DNA of 64,000 bases from Notolepis coatsorum (GCA_963971535.1 OZ020598.1:93053693-93117692), one strand, 5' to 3'. Positions 1 through 12,259 are shown, numbered from the stretch's first letter. Translations and numbers: made by a program. The notes: generated by a model not told the origin, from the letters alone.

Positions 1-592
1 GGTAGTCAAAGTGGGCAGGGGTGAGGCGGGTTCTAGGAGTAAGGTCAAGTAGTAGTCTGACCAGTTTATTTTGTGATGTTTGTAAACTTTTTTTTAGCGC
101 CTTTGATGTGCTTTGGTACGATGAGGTGCAAGCATAGTCGTAGTACCCTTGAATGAGTGCTCCTGCCAGAGTCTTCAGGGTATTCTTGTTTACCAGAGAG
201 GAGATCCGGTACAAGAATCTAGTTTGTTGGTTGACTTTTTTTATTACATTGGATGCCATTTTGTCACAGGAAAGATTTGCCTCTAGGATGGAACCCAGGT
301 ATGTAATTTCATCTTTCCTTGTGACAATATTGTCACACACTGTAACTGAGAAGCCGTCGGTCTTGCTGAGTTTGTTATTTGATCCGAAGAGAATGGACTC
401 TGTTTTTCCCAGGTGTAATGATAGTTTGTTATCAGTGAGCTAGGTGCAGATTCTGCCGAGTTCTGAGCTGAGGGTTTTTTCAACCTGTAACTTCTTCTTG
501 TCAGAGACCAGCAGGGCAGAGTCGTCCGCGAACAAGAACAAGTTGCAGTCACAAGCTGACGACATGTCATTTGCATAAATTAGGAAAGCCAT
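1..592 (-). pseudogene. LINE A reverse transcriptase fragment, inverted relative to its 3' part
   Basis: Reading right to left, this stretch encodes the palm of a non-LTR reverse transcriptase. A YANDMSSACDCNLFLFADDS-type block carries the catalytic FADD motif near 500-530, and the thumb region follows toward position 1, where it runs off the window. An in-frame stop interrupts it near 440. The sequence of 1-130 is repeated in the opposite orientation at 593-724, so two overlapping parts of the same LINE lie head to head. I place it in the Jockey/L2/Rex1 superfamily by motif only. It is a dead copy. Confidence 0.75.
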
Positions 593-1085
593 TGTTAGCA
601 CCTCATGGTACCAAAGAACCTCAAAGGCGCTAAAGACTAAATTACAAACAACACAAAACAAACAGGTCAGACTACTGCTTGACCTTACTCCTAGAACCCA
701 CCTCACCCCTTCCCACTTTGACAACCTAGGATGGCTTAGAGTAGACGACAGAGTACAGCAACTTGCAATGGGCCTGGTCTACAAGATACACTACACGACT
801 AAGGTACCCATGTACATGTCAAAATACTTCGCAAAGGTCAGTGAATACCACGATCACAACACCAGAGGGAGCTCCACAAATCATGTCAAAACCCAGATTC
901 GGCTCAAACAAGGGACTAAACATGTTTCGCAATTATGTCACATGAATGTGGAACACCCTACCCACAACTGTAAAGGAATGTGAATCACTACCCACTTCCA
1001 AAACCACTCTCAAGGAGCACCTATGGGAGACTGCAATTCGAAACTGGTCCCTGTAAATGTCCTAACCCAACCCCCTCCAATGTAC
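593..1085 (+). pseudogene. LINE A, C-terminal RT region and start of 3' UTR
   Basis: The plus strand encodes the C-terminal part of the same LINE family as 1-592, including LLLDLTPRTHLTPSHFDNL and a tail with HDHNTRG. The junction with the inverted part is near 592. The 3' UTR begins around 1030 and contains short repeats of CCTCCAATGTACAG. It is interrupted by an L2-like LINE at about 1110 and resumes at 3096. Frameshifts and stops make it non-coding today. Confidence 0.7.
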
Positions 1086-1109
1086 AGTAAATGTCCTAAC
1101 CCAATAACA

Positions 1110-3095
1110 CACAAGACAGTCAAGGACTACAGCCCCCTCAGCATCGACGGGGCACCGGTTGAGAGAGTCAACAGCTTTAAGTACCTCGGAGCCTACATAC
1201 CCGAGGACTTGACATGGACCACACACATTGACAGTGTTGTGAAGAAGGCACGACAACGCCTCTACTTCCTCAGGCGCCTAAGGAAGTTCCAAGTCAGTCA
1301 GAAGATCCTTAAGAACTTCTACTCATGTACAATAGAGAGCATCTTGACCGGCAACATCACCTCCTGGTTTGGGAATAGCACTGCACAAGACCGAAGCAGA
1401 CTACAAAGAGTGACACGTTCAGCCGAACGCACAATTGGAGGGGGGCTCCCCACCCTCCAGAACATTTACAACAAGCATTGCAAGGGCAAGGCTAAGAGAA
1501 TCATTAAAGACTCCAGTCACCCGAACAACTGCCTCTTTGAACTGCTGCGGTCAGGCAAGCGATACCGGAGTCTCAAGGCGAGCACAGAAAGACTCAGAAG
1601 AAGCTTCTATCCCCAGGCCATCAGGCTGCTAAACGAACAATGAACACTACACAACAACAACCACCAAACGCACATAGCACACACATCCACACGCACACAC
1701 TCACTTTAAACAAACACACTGTAGCACCCACTCCACACACTTTATAGCACACACCCACTTTAAACAAACACACTGTAGCACCCACTCCCCACACTTTATA
1801 TTTATTGATGAAGGATTGCACTACAACTCGTACACCTTACTGTAAATTGTACCTAAATTGTACCTCATCCCATTTCTGCTTTGCACTATATAGTGCTGTA
1901 CATTAGTACACTGCATAGTAGGGATGCCCCGATCACGTTTTTTGCCACCGATCACCGATCACCGATCGTCGTGAGCCATATCGGCCGATACCGATCCGAT
2001 ACCGATCGTTTTTGATTAAAAAGAAATTAAAAATTATTTTATATAAACATTTTTTTCTTTTTTTTAATAAAATATATATATTATATAATTAGACTTGTAC
2101 TTGTATTATCTGGGAGACATCGCCACCACGCAACAAGTCAAAATGCTCGCTATCTGCAAACAGCTCCACTGTCTGTGTGTACTCTAGTAGCCTCCAGCTA
2201 CCAAAAAGGATTCTCCGGCGCTGCAGCGGGACCCTATTGGTAACGTTATGCTTTGGTCATTTAACATTCAGCAAGCCCTCAGCTCGAATACGCATTCAAT
2301 CAATGTTATAAGACATTGATATCAGGAGCTATCTGTAGCTACTGCTAGCCGGCTAGATGACGTTAAGACAACTATTTAGTTCAATCGGACATTTCGTTTT
2401 GAACAGTGAATTTTAACGTCAGCTAACGCGAGCTAACGCGAGCTAACGGAGGTATCAACATGCACTACAAGACTTGCTGGAGCATTTGTTGATATCAGGA
2501 GCTATCGGTAGCTAGCCGGCTAAATACCGTTAGACAATGCCTACTAAAAGTCAATAGTTGACTGGGTAATTTTGTTTAAACAGTAACGATAGCTAGGTAG
2601 CTAACGTTAGCTCAGGTCGAATGCACTATCTAGACTCAGCAGAGGAGGTCCGCCTCCTCTGTGTTTACAAACTCTACACGGGTACGGGCGGGGCTAGGGA
2701 GGAGGAGCAGTTTGCAGGTCCTGTGCGTCTGAGACAAGCGAGTGAGATATCCACTTGATCAGTTTCCGCGATCGGCGAATATGACTAATTATCGGAATTC
2801 CCCGATCGCATATTTATACTAATTATCGGCCGATAACGATCGGTGGCCGATCGATCGGGGGATCCCTACTGCATAGTATTGTATATTATATGGTAACTCA
2901 GAACATTGTACATATGTCTATACCGAACACTGTGACCTCATTTTCTTCTTCTAAATTACATGCTATACTATGTTATTTGATACTATCTTGTCTAGCACAG
3001 TCTCTGGAGCGTAACAGTAAGAAGCATTTTGTATGAAAGTATTCTGTACTTCTGTATGACAACTATTAAAGAAACTTGAAACTTGAAGACCCTCT
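1110..3095 (+). mobile_element. L2/Rex1-like LINE, 5'-truncated copy
   Basis: The reading frame 1116-1643 encodes the RT C-terminus (block [17 protein letters not shown] through [12 protein letters not shown]) and ends at TGA 1641-1643. The 3' UTR follows and ends at 3095 in short AAACTTG repeats. The copy on the minus strand at 59528-62690 matches it closely and is longer, so this one is 5' truncated at about 1116. The 3' UTR is split at 1919-2868 by a hAT element. It lies inside the 3' UTR of LINE A. The family assignment is by recognition of common teleost RT sequence. Confidence 0.85.
1919..2868. mobile_element. Non-autonomous hAT element (950 bp) with 8-bp target duplication
   Basis: Termini are TAGGGATGCCCCGATC and the near-complement GATCGGGGGATCCCTA. 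The flanking 8-mer CTGCATAG at 1911-1918 is repeated at 2869-2876. The uninterrupted sequence exists in the second L2-like copy near 59755-59770 (minus strand), which gives the empty site. Subterminal CGATCGG/CCGAT clusters are typical of hAT MITEs. No transposase frame is visible. Confidence 0.92.
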
Positions 3096-3315
3096 TCCTG
3101 GGACCAAGTAAGGTTTAGTTGATAATCCAATGTACAGTTACCCAGCCCCCCACCCCACCTACCCAACCCCCCCACCCCACCTCCTCCAATGTACAGTTTC
3201 ATTGTCAAATGTATATACTCTCTTTTTTAGACTCTTTTTGTATCACAAACAGTACTCTATTTGTAAATCTGGTATGTCATAAATGTATAGATGTAGCAGT
3301 ACTGTCTATCTGTAT
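3096..3315 (+). mobile_element. LINE A 3' UTR, middle segment
   Basis: Continues the 3' UTR interrupted at about 1110, with further CCTCCAATGTACAG repeats and C-rich runs. It is closely similar to 13070-13230. The segment ends at the hAT insertion site at 3315 and resumes at 6360. Confidence 0.75.
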
Positions 3316-4150
3316 CAGTGGCGGCTGCTGACCAAATTGATTGGTGAAGCACAAATTATTATATTATATTATATATTAAATTATATTTTTAAAACATCCC
3401 CAAGGCTGCAACACCCCCATTCCTCCCAGGTGTCAGGCTCCTCATTAGCTTCCATTCATTTTGGGGACCATGTTTAAATATCATACTTCTGAAGTATAAA
3501 CAAACTATACTGCTGTGACGATTTCAATAAAACAGACCATTCTGAGTCAATGGTACATGCAAAACTGTACATTGGAATATAGGGAAACGCCAATAAGAGC
3601 AGCACGGTGTAAACAAGCTGCTGAACCTCAGCCTCTCAGTCAAACATCAGCCACAACACCTGGGCCCCGTTCCCCGTACCTGGTTCAACTAAGTCGATCA
3701 AGATGTCATTATCCAGATTCAGTTAACCCGATGTTTGAAGCCGGGATTTTCCTGTTCCTCGAAGGTGGATTCAGTCTCGTTAACTCAAGCCAGACTTGAG
3801 ACCCAGGCTAAGTGCGCGTGCCCGCCTCAGCCGAGAAGGCAGCAAGTGTCGAGAGCAGAGATCCTGATTCTCTAGCGGCATTGATTGATTAATTGATTTA
3901 AAACTTTAGTAACATATTGCAGTACGGCTCAATCGCCTCGCCGACAAGTTAAATGCGTTATCTATAGGCTAATTTTAAGTCCCTCATTACCTCAATCAAT
4001 CAGATTATATTTCTTTAAACTTGCCTGCTGGATTGAATAATCAAATGAGATCTTGCTAGCGAAAATAATTAGTAAAACTGTTATACAGAATAACGATACG
4101 GCTCCCTTACCCATTGATTGATGTGTGGTCGATCTTTTATTTATCTTCTC

Positions 4151-4216
4151 TGTGGTGTAACGGGTTCTTCTTTTGACTTTCACGCAGACGACCGGGGTTC
4201 GAAACCCAGTCGTCTC
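4151..4216 (+). repeat. tRNA-like segment with A and B boxes
   Basis: TGGTGTAACGGG (4153-4164) fits a Pol III A box and GGTTCGAAACC (4196-4206) fits a B box, about 32 bp apart. A complete cloverleaf is not evident, so this is a tRNA-derived relic or SINE head, not a functional tRNA gene. Confidence 0.45.
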
Positions 4217-4379
4217 CTTCTTTTTGCAATATAGGAATAATTCAATTTGGTGCACGTTGAGAGCTATATAAAGAATGACATCCTCAATGCATGTAGATTT
4301 ATAATATTTTAACTTAAAACCAGGCTACCTTTGCGTATAATAATTTATTTTATATTCAAAAAAATTATATTGGAAACAC

Positions 4380-4442
4380 GGGGTTTCGAACACCGGTCGC
4401 TGGGTTGCCAGGATTGAGCACTACCGCTGAGCCACTGTGCCA
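4380..4442 (-). repeat. tRNA-like segment, minus strand
   Basis: Read on the minus strand it starts GGCACAGTGGCTCAGCGGTAG (A box TGGCTCAGCGG) and ends GTGTTCGAAACCCC (B box). The acceptor stem does not close, so it is a tRNA-derived relic. Confidence 0.45.
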
Positions 4443-6359
4443 GATGGGATAAATTCATTGTTTATACATTAATGAACGAGAGACCCGTGTTTAGAATATT
4501 CTTTATTTTGTTGTTGTTGCACCGAGCGAGCGCCACGGTATATAACGTGCATTATTTAGGACAAAGTGAATTTAGTATCAGCATTTTGGGTCTATTTTAC
4601 ATTTCAAAAGACCCCTCTGGAAGAATGGAGCACAAAAACGTAATTCAGAATGGTATAACGCAGATCCTAGACTGTGGGAATAATTTCAGGAAACGCGCTG
4701 TCACTCCTTTGCGGGGGCGTGGCGATGGTTGATCCGGCTAACTTGAACTTAAACCCTGCTTTCGACCAGGCTCAAACTTTTGGATCTGTTGTCATGGTGA
4801 TTTGGAAAATCCAGGTACGGGGAGCCGGAAAGTCCGGCTTAAGTCAGACTTAACCGAAAGTTATCCGGCTAACTCAGTTATCCAGGTACGGGGAACGGGG
4901 CCCTGATTACTTCAGGAACCGATTTTATCTGAAGGAGCTTCCCATAACCTTCTGACAAACTTCCTGAGAAACATCCGCCTGGCCCCAGACTTCAGGAACA
5001 GCTGGTGACCAGACAGACACTGATCGGAGCGGAGCTAAGTTAACAATATACTCGTTATCACCATACATAATGCTTATATTGAAACACGTTGACATTAGGG
5101 CCGTTCTTTCAACCTTTCAACCTAAAAGTGCACTTTCTTCAACCTCAAACCTAAATTCCTTAGCGACCCGTGTTACCAATGTAAACAAATCGGCACGCAC
5201 ATTCGACACACACGGATATGAAACGAGTCATACGGAACAAATAACGTATAACGGAGGCTGAAATTAGACCAATATGACTCACAAACTCACGACAGTACAC
5301 ATACAGACGCACAAAATGTATTCTGCATTGATTAAGTGATAATCAAAACCCAGCTTAAGCCGTTAAACCAATGTAGTGAATCCCGAAGCTGATACGCACA
5401 CACACAGTCGAACTGGAACGCTTTACCAAACATACACTACCAGCATTCATATCTCATACGTTCATCTTCCAATCGCTTAACCATAACATAACTTACCGGT
5501 ACCCGGTACCAAAACAACGTGTCCCAGAGTCCACTCATGCATCCATTTCAAAGGAACACGCGCGTTGCGTCATCTGCTCTGCTGAGCTCTGACTGAGAGA
5601 GGGAAAGACAGACTGCCCTGCCCTCTGCTGGCGCGTGCTGTGCACTACAGATTTGGCGCACAGTCTGTGACGTCACGGTATTGAGGATCATACCGGCTGG
5701 ATTTCGAAATATCCTGGTATACCGTAATACCGGCATACCGCCCAAGCCTAATATATATCATCAAACGATGCACAATAAGTTCATGAACAATTGAATAAAG
5801 ATCTTAAAATATGAATTATTATATTAGGCAAATGAATCTTCCTTTCTCTAACATTATGTCAGTCTCTTTCAAATCAAGTTGCACACACAGTCAATAGGGT
5901 CCAGCTGCAGTTCCGTATCATTAGCTGGCACCATTCTCTGATTGGATCTCAAGGTTGTCAACACAATGTAACACGGCGTGAACGCCAATCAATCAAGTGC
6001 GCATGGCCTCACTAACCGCCTTAAAAAAAAATTAATACCCTATTTTGATTGGATTATTAGATTATTAAGCCTTGCCCAGTGCACCAAATTTGTAGTGACT
6101 GACAGCTGACAGCCTGACCAGCATCAATGTGTTATGGGATCGGGGTCAGAGAGCTGTCACTTGGACATTTTTGAACAAAAAGATAATTCACTGGCATTGT
6201 TTTTTTTCACAGAAGGAAACATTTCCAATAAAAAAAAATATTAAAAAATAATAATAATAAAAATTATTAAAATATGTAATAATATATATATATATTATTT
6301 TTTTGTCTGTATACTAGTGAAGCACTGCCTCACTAGTAGTCATGCAATAACCTCCACTG

Positions 6360-6540
6360 ATCTGTATGTCATGTATGTCATATATGTTATGATGAATTGA
6401 AAATGGGGGACCCTGATGTAAACAAGACGAAAGTATTTCTCTGGTCTGCATCCCTTAACAATTGTTTGCATTGAGCTGTACTGTATTGTACCCATTCTGC
6501 CATCTGTTAATACAATTTTCAATCAATCAATCAATTAATC
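6360..6540 (+). mobile_element. LINE A 3' UTR end with (CAAT)n tail
   Basis: Resumes the LINE interrupted at 3315. It contains GGGGGACCCTGATGTAAAC and ends in CAATCAATCAATCAAT near 6535. The same 3' end recurs at 13005-13406, 25186-25330 (minus) and 41765-41925, so this family is dispersed in the window. Confidence 0.8.
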
Positions 6541-6641
6541 ACTGACTCAGCTGACCGAACAGAGGATGAAACAGCAGACATCTTGCATGCTTGGTGTCCT
6601 CTGCTGTCTGTCTGTTTATCTGGTATGAAGAGTCTGGCATG

Positions 6642-6748
<107 letters not shown>

Positions 6749-6946
6749 TATAGAAGAGGAGTGGCAAGAGAAACAGACGGGGAAGGAAGAGAGACAGAAA
6801 GATAGATAGAGCGGGTAACAAAGGAAAAAAAAGGGAGAGTAACGGCAAGCGAGAGGAACAGAGAAGGAAGATGCAAATAATTGTCTTCTCTCTCTCCACC
6901 GTACAGGTTGGAACAGCCCTGACACGCCTGGCGCCGAGCTGTCATA

Positions 6947-6948
<2 letters not shown>

Positions 6949-7017
<69 letters not shown>
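6949..7017. repeat. (AG)n microsatellite
   Basis: Second AG array, about 34 units, 200 bp from the first. The intervening sequence 6746-6948 is purine-rich and has no recognisable gene. Confidence 0.97.
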
Positions 7018-7019
<2 letters not shown>

Positions 7020-7280
7020 AGAACCAACTTGTTCTTTTCACAAGGCTCCAACAAAGAACAATGGGGCTCGTTTTCATATCCGAGAACTTGGTTGATTATT
7101 CGTGTTGGGAAAGGGTGTAATTAGGGCATTCTTATTGCCAAGCATGCGTGCAGAGCCGTTTGCTAAAAGGAGATATCCGCCCTCTAAAACATAATGGATC
7201 ACATGGCATTATACAAGGTATGTTCTGGGGCATTTTTTGCCTGACCGGGAGGGCCGGCCTACAAAAGCGAATGTCCCTGA

Positions 7281-7336
7281 CTGACTGACCGACTGACCGA
7301 CCGACCGACCGACCGACCGACCGACCGACCGACCGA
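7281..7336. repeat. (GACC)n / (GACT)n microsatellite
   Basis: Tetranucleotide array of GACT then GACC units, ending at 7336. Confidence 0.95.
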
Positions 7337-7408
7337 TAGGGGTCAATGGATACACAAACATCATGTAGAATGTGTGAGTTTATCTGAGTATTTCTACTTT
7401 TACTTAAG

Positions 7409-7795
7409 TAAAATGATAGACTCTTTTGAAATGTGGACGCTGAGGAAGATGCTGAAGATAACATGGAAGGATAAGATCAAGAATGAGGAGGTACTGAGAA
7501 GAGCGGATATGCAAGGAGGACAGCTGCTGGAGAGGTTGAAAAAGAGAAAGATGGAGTTGTGCGGGCACGTGCTGAGAGGATCCAGCGTGGAGATGTTCAA
7601 GAAGGTGGTGATGGGGAAGGTGGATGGAAAGAGAGGAAGTGGAAGACCAAGAAGAGGCTGGGTAGACGACGTCTGTGATTGGAGCGGAGTGAGAGGCGGA
7701 GTCACGGAGTTGGAGAGAAGAAGTGGGGACAGAATGGGTTGGAGAGTGATAGGCAACCTTCGGAACGAAGAAGCCACCTAATGATGATGATGAAA
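7409..7795 (+). pseudogene. RTE-like LINE, 3' end encoding the RT C-terminus
   Basis: The frame encodes WTLRKMLKITWKDKIKNEEV and GHVLRG, then GRPRRGWVDDV, the widespread C-terminal signature of RTE-type LINE proteins (LGHVxR and GRPRxxWxDD). The stop is TAA 7779-7781 and the element ends in TGATGATGATG, typical of RTE tails. The rest of the element is absent (5' truncation at about 7409). The 3' part is well preserved. Confidence 0.8.
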
Positions 7796-8179
7796 GGAAC
7801 TGTGTACTTCTTCCACCACTGCCCAGCACACACGCCCCCTAGCTGTGAGGCTCGTGCTGCCACATGGCGTAATGTTTAGACACCATCAACACGCGTTAAA
7901 CTGCTTGGCAGCATTCAGTCTCTCTATTTGGGGGGGATTGCCCCTTCAGTGGCCTATGCCATAGTTAGCATACTTGTCTTCATCGTCGTCATCATCATCA
8001 TCACAATAGGCCTATCAATCGTCCTCCTTATTGATTTATTGTTTATTATGACTTATTATCATCACCACTACACAGAGAATTGTTCCTGTGACGTTCCTGG
8101 CCAAATTCCCAATCAGGTCTCTGACATCAAGGCCACCTAATCATCCCTTCCCCTTAATTAGCTGATATCAATCCCCGTC

Positions 8180-8361
8180 TCCTGAGCCGTTCAGCCATTG
8201 TGTTGTAGTGTGATGTGTGCCTGGTGCCAGTGACTGGCAGCCATTGAGCCTGTGTAGCCCATGGTTGCTGGGTGCTACCAGTGGTGGTGAAAGAGGCAAT
8301 TTCCACCCTACATTGTGGGGAGCACTTTGAGTGTCTAGAAAAGTGCTATATAAATGTAATA
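8180..8361 (+). repeat. LINE/SINE 3' tail
   Basis: GAGCACTTTGAGTGTCTAG then AAGTGCTATATAAATGTAA is a common teleost retroposon 3' end. It leads directly into the (AAT)n array. 7796-8179 holds no recognisable gene. Confidence 0.55.
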
Positions 8362-8607
<246 letters not shown>

Positions 8608-8863
8608 TTGCAATAAAAAACGCTTGCCTTTCTGTTCATTGGTCTGAAATAGCCCACAGAACAGCCATGTAGTCGCTGCCTCCTCCTCCCGGCTTCACAA
8701 CAACCAACACACTCCGAAGCTCTTGACCACTGATCTATATTCAACAGTGCTGCTGTATGTCCTTTGATAATCCATGATGACCCATCATCGCCAGCCTTGA
8801 CCTCTCTGAAACTGATACAGTCTCACTGCTTTTTAAAAGTTCAACAAATGAAATAATCCTCTT

Positions 8864-9000
8864 CAGATTCAGATTCAGATTCAGATTCAGATTCAGATTC
8901 CTTTATTGTCACGTATTTCAGTACCTTACAGCAAAGAAAGAGTAACATTAAATTTGTTGTGGTATACCTTGACCATAGCAGCTTCCAATAATATAAATAC
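8864..9000 (-). repeat. LINE 3' end with (AATCTG)n tail
   Basis: Six CAGATT units (8867-8900) followed by CCTTTATTGTCACGTATTTC: on the minus strand this is a retroposon 3' end (ACAATAAAGGAATCTGAATC). The body upstream is not identifiable. 9000-9670 shows no gene. Confidence 0.55.
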
Positions 9001-9674
9001 AATAAAATTAGCATTGAATACGAATAAAATAAGATAAAATATGGCTATTTCACCTGGCTTCCCGCCGTGTGGCTGACAGTTGCCTATACTTCACACAGTC
9101 TGTAGTAGTTCATCTCAATCACCGTGTTCAGGAGTTTACTGCCTGCCTGCCTGACCTCACTGACATTTCTCGAGAATGTTTTTTTCTTTTTTTCCACATG
9201 ATTTATACGAACGCCACATTTATCCTAAAACTGTCTTCCACGCCGCCTACTCGAACAAGCGATTCACGAGTACCTTTTATGGGAATATATAGGCCCTACA
9301 ATAAAACAACGACTGACAAGATAACATTCAATCTTACACGGTCTTAACACTAACATATATTGACACACTATTATAGTGACAGATTATCACAGTGATTATC
9401 CGGTTCCGCTGGATCCGCCACAAATTAAACTCTGAATAAACACACAGTTGTTTACTTTGTGTCACAATTAACAAACATATATTCCTATACTAGCATGTAT
9501 CCGGGTCGGGTTTAACCAGGTTTAGCCTGGTCTTGTTTAATTAGACGATAGAGATGATGTAACCACAGGGGGGCTTCACACACCAGCAGTTGGTTGAAGG
9601 TCGGATTCAAACCTATGACATTGTAATTACGTGGTACAGTAGGTACATGCCGTCGCTCGCCTTTATCCACCTGG

Positions 9675-9840
9675 CAGTGTTGTAGTCGAGTCACTAAATC
9701 TCGAGTCCGAGTCGAGTCTCGAGTCCCCAGTGTTCGAGTCCGAGTCCAAGTCCGAGTCGAGTCCCCACCATCACCCTAGTCCCAGTCATCAAGGTTGAAA
9801 AAAAAGGTCTGCATTAAACATAAATGACACACAGCGGTCA
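9675..9840. mobile_element. hAT-type terminus with GAGTC-rich subterminal repeats
   Basis: CAGTGTTGTAGTCGAGTCAC begins a run of CGAGTCC/GAGTCGAG repeats, typical of one fish hAT MITE family. I could not find the other end or a target duplication. Confidence 0.5.
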
Positions 9841-9980
9841 CCGTTTCAAAGGGAGTGTATTTACTTTGTGACACAATAACCAAACAAATGCACTGGCCAT
9901 CAACATCTTATGCCAAATGATTACAAAATAAAAAAGAAAAGAAATAACTGTATTTATCAATTAACAAGTCATGTAACAAG

Positions 9981-10138
9981 ACTCTATAAGAATATCTAAG
10001 TATATCTATAATATAGATGAATGTGATGTTGGTATACCATGATTTTGATATTCTTATAGACTCTATAAGAATATCTAAGTATATCTATAATATAGATGAA
10101 TGTGATGTTGTTATACCATGATTTAGATATTCTTGTAG
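9981..10138. repeat. Tandem duplication, 2 x 79 bp
   Basis: Copies 9981-10059 and 10060-10138 differ at only a few positions. Each begins ACTCTATAAGAATATC and ends GATATTCTTATAG or a close variant, so each copy can also fold on itself. Confidence 0.9.
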
Positions 10139-10332
10139 AGGAATGTGACCCAGTTCTTCTCTGGTACTTGTTGGGTCATATTTTGACCGTTTCACATTTG
10201 TGTGAATTCAATATTCGATATTGTAGCTCAAACTATCATAGTACATACTACACTGGTATGTCATTTGACTTGAATTGCCACCATTTCACTTTCTAGAAGT
10301 GCTTTGCAAGCGAGAATAGTCTGTACTCAGTC

Positions 10333-10491
<159 letters not shown>

Positions 10492-10725
10492 TTGAGTGTA
10501 ACAGTGGTCACTTGGCATCTGTCCTCAGACAGCATCAGATCCCGAACCCTCCTCTCTCCAGCACCATGTGACCACGTATATTACATATCACAGTTGTATC
10601 CATTCTGCCACCTGAAAAGGATCTATGATAATGGTATGATGCCATTACCTTCACGCGAGCTTTAAAACTGAGCCTACTACAGCCTCAGACCAAACAAAAC
10701 AAAGCCTGATAGTGGTGCTATAGGG

Positions 10726-11269
10726 CAGTGGTTCCCAAACTTTTCAGGCCAGGACCCAGAAAATAAGGCGTCGGAGAGCCGCGGCCCAATGCATATCGTC
10801 AGGCTTTTTTTTCTTTTGCCAGGCGACCGATTTTTTAAGCCAAATATCACTTCAATCCTATTAAGTTAGTTCAAGTTAGTTATTCATTTATATGTGCTAT
10901 TTATGAGAGGGCTAACTTGTTGCAAAATAATAATGATAATAATAATAGCCTCATTAAAATACTATTGTTGCTTCGGTTGTTTTCAGCGTTTTATGTGCAT
11001 AATCTGTTATTTAGTTTGAAATGTTCGTTGAAATAAGTAATTTTTTTGTTTTTGTTTATTTATTAAGTTAATATAAAACCATATAGTCACATTTTAGAAT
11101 ACAATAGAATAGAATACAACTAGAAACACTGTCCTGGCCTGCTTCTAAGTTCAGTGGCCTGACAAAAAAAAGATTTTTTTTTTCTTTTTTTTTGGAAATC
11201 ATCTCGCGGCCCACCCGTGGCTGCTCGCGGCCCACCTTTGGGTCGCGACCCCGACTTTGGGAACCACTG
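10726..11269. mobile_element. hAT MITE (CAGTGGTTCCCAAAC ends)
   Basis: Left end CAGTGGTTCCCAAACTTTT and right end CCCGACTTTGGGAACCACTG are inverted repeats of the Charlie-like type. A clean 8-bp duplication is not visible. The flanks resemble each other (CCTGATAGTGGTGCTATAGG and CCTGATGGTGGCACCATGGG), so the element may sit between two copies of another repeat. The right half is closely similar to 44590-44768. Confidence 0.8.
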
Positions 11270-11859
11270 CGGGATAACTTGTTCTTTGTTTGGCCTGATG
11301 GTGGCACCATGGGGAAAGGTCATGGGGCCAGCAAAATTGCTAGTTTTCTTCCTCTAGGGGTCATAAATGCTCACAGCAAATGTTTACTGGAAGCCTAATG
11401 TAGCACCTGTGTCACTAACAGTAACAGCTGTTCGCCACAGGCACAGTTCTAGATTCGAATGAGGAGAGGAGTAATATGCACAATTGAAAGAATAGTAGAC
11501 CAGAGACAGAGTTAACAATGACCGGTTTATTAACTAAAAGCGCGCTAGCTAGACATAACAGGCATACAGACGTAAAGTACTAGTTGTTTGAAGTATCCCT
11601 TTTAGATTCTTTCAGTAACCTCTCCTTTAAGGAGGGTTAGTTCGATATCAAGTCCTAGATTGATTAGATCAACACATTAGGTTTGGTTCAGACGTCTCTG
11701 AGGTTATCTCTAGCTAAAAGCTAGGTTCAAGGCTGGATATTGGATGTATCCTTTTATCATCAGTAAACTCTATATCAGTTTATCATTAGTAAACACTATA
11801 TCAGTTTATCATTTCAATAGGTAAATGTTTAAACATATTAATTTAAACCTTTAAATGTG

Positions 11860-12259
11860 TAGGGAATGCAAATACCTTATTAGGTGAAATGCTCCTTTAT
11901 ACTCTTCCTTTGAAGGTGTAACACAACAAAAGTACCAATAGGAATATTCCAGGTTATGGGAATGCAAATACCTTATTAGGTGAAATTACCCTTTAAACCA
12001 TCTTTCTTTACAGGAGAATCATCAGTGATTCAACTATAATCAATGTCATCAATGGGATTCAAGTATCTTATTGGGTACATTGACCCTTTAACTCGTCCTC
12101 TTTACAAGAGAACATCAGTAGTTCAGGTATCTTACTGGGCGTATTTACCCTTTAAGTCTCCCTTCTTATAGGAGAAATATCAATGGTTCAAGTATCTTAC
12201 CAGTGGTTCAAGTATCTTACCGGGTGTATTTACCCTTTAAGTCTCCCTTCTTATAGGAG
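11860..12259. repeat. Degenerate tandem repeat, unit about 70 bp
   Basis: Recurrent blocks of CAAGTATCTTAC, TTTACCCTTTAAGTC and TTCTTATAGGAGAATATCA repeat with decreasing divergence toward 12250. 11270-11860 has no recognised gene. The array is cut by the hAT at 12268. Confidence 0.6.

Larger units (their letters stand above)
3663..4902. mobile_element. PIF/Harbinger-like element (1.24 kb)
   Basis: Inverted termini GGCCCCGTTCCCCGTACCTG and its complement lie at 3663 and 4902, each next to the trinucleotide CTG (3660-3662 and 4903-4905). Some vertebrate Harbinger elements use a CWG target, so this class is likely but inferred. The interior carries two tRNA-like promoter segments (4151-4216 and 4380-4442) and no transposase. 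Confidence 0.7.
3316..6359. mobile_element. hAT-type element (3.04 kb), non-autonomous, with nested insertions
   Basis: Ends are CAGTGGCGGCTG and its near-complement (CCTCCACTG). The 8-mer ATCTGTAT flanks it at 3308-3315 and 6360-6367. The empty site is preserved in the LINE A copy at about 13220-13237. It holds a Harbinger-like element (3663-4902) and, near 5750, the end of another element (ACCGCCCAAGCC). 4906-6300 is otherwise AT-rich with no convincing coding frame. A related element with the same TIR start lies at 41326-42919. Confidence 0.9.

Noticed and set aside
7400..7829. Minus-strand frames of 125-141 codons opposite the RTE fragment
   Set aside because: Shadow frames; the plus strand shows the recognisable RTE C-terminus.
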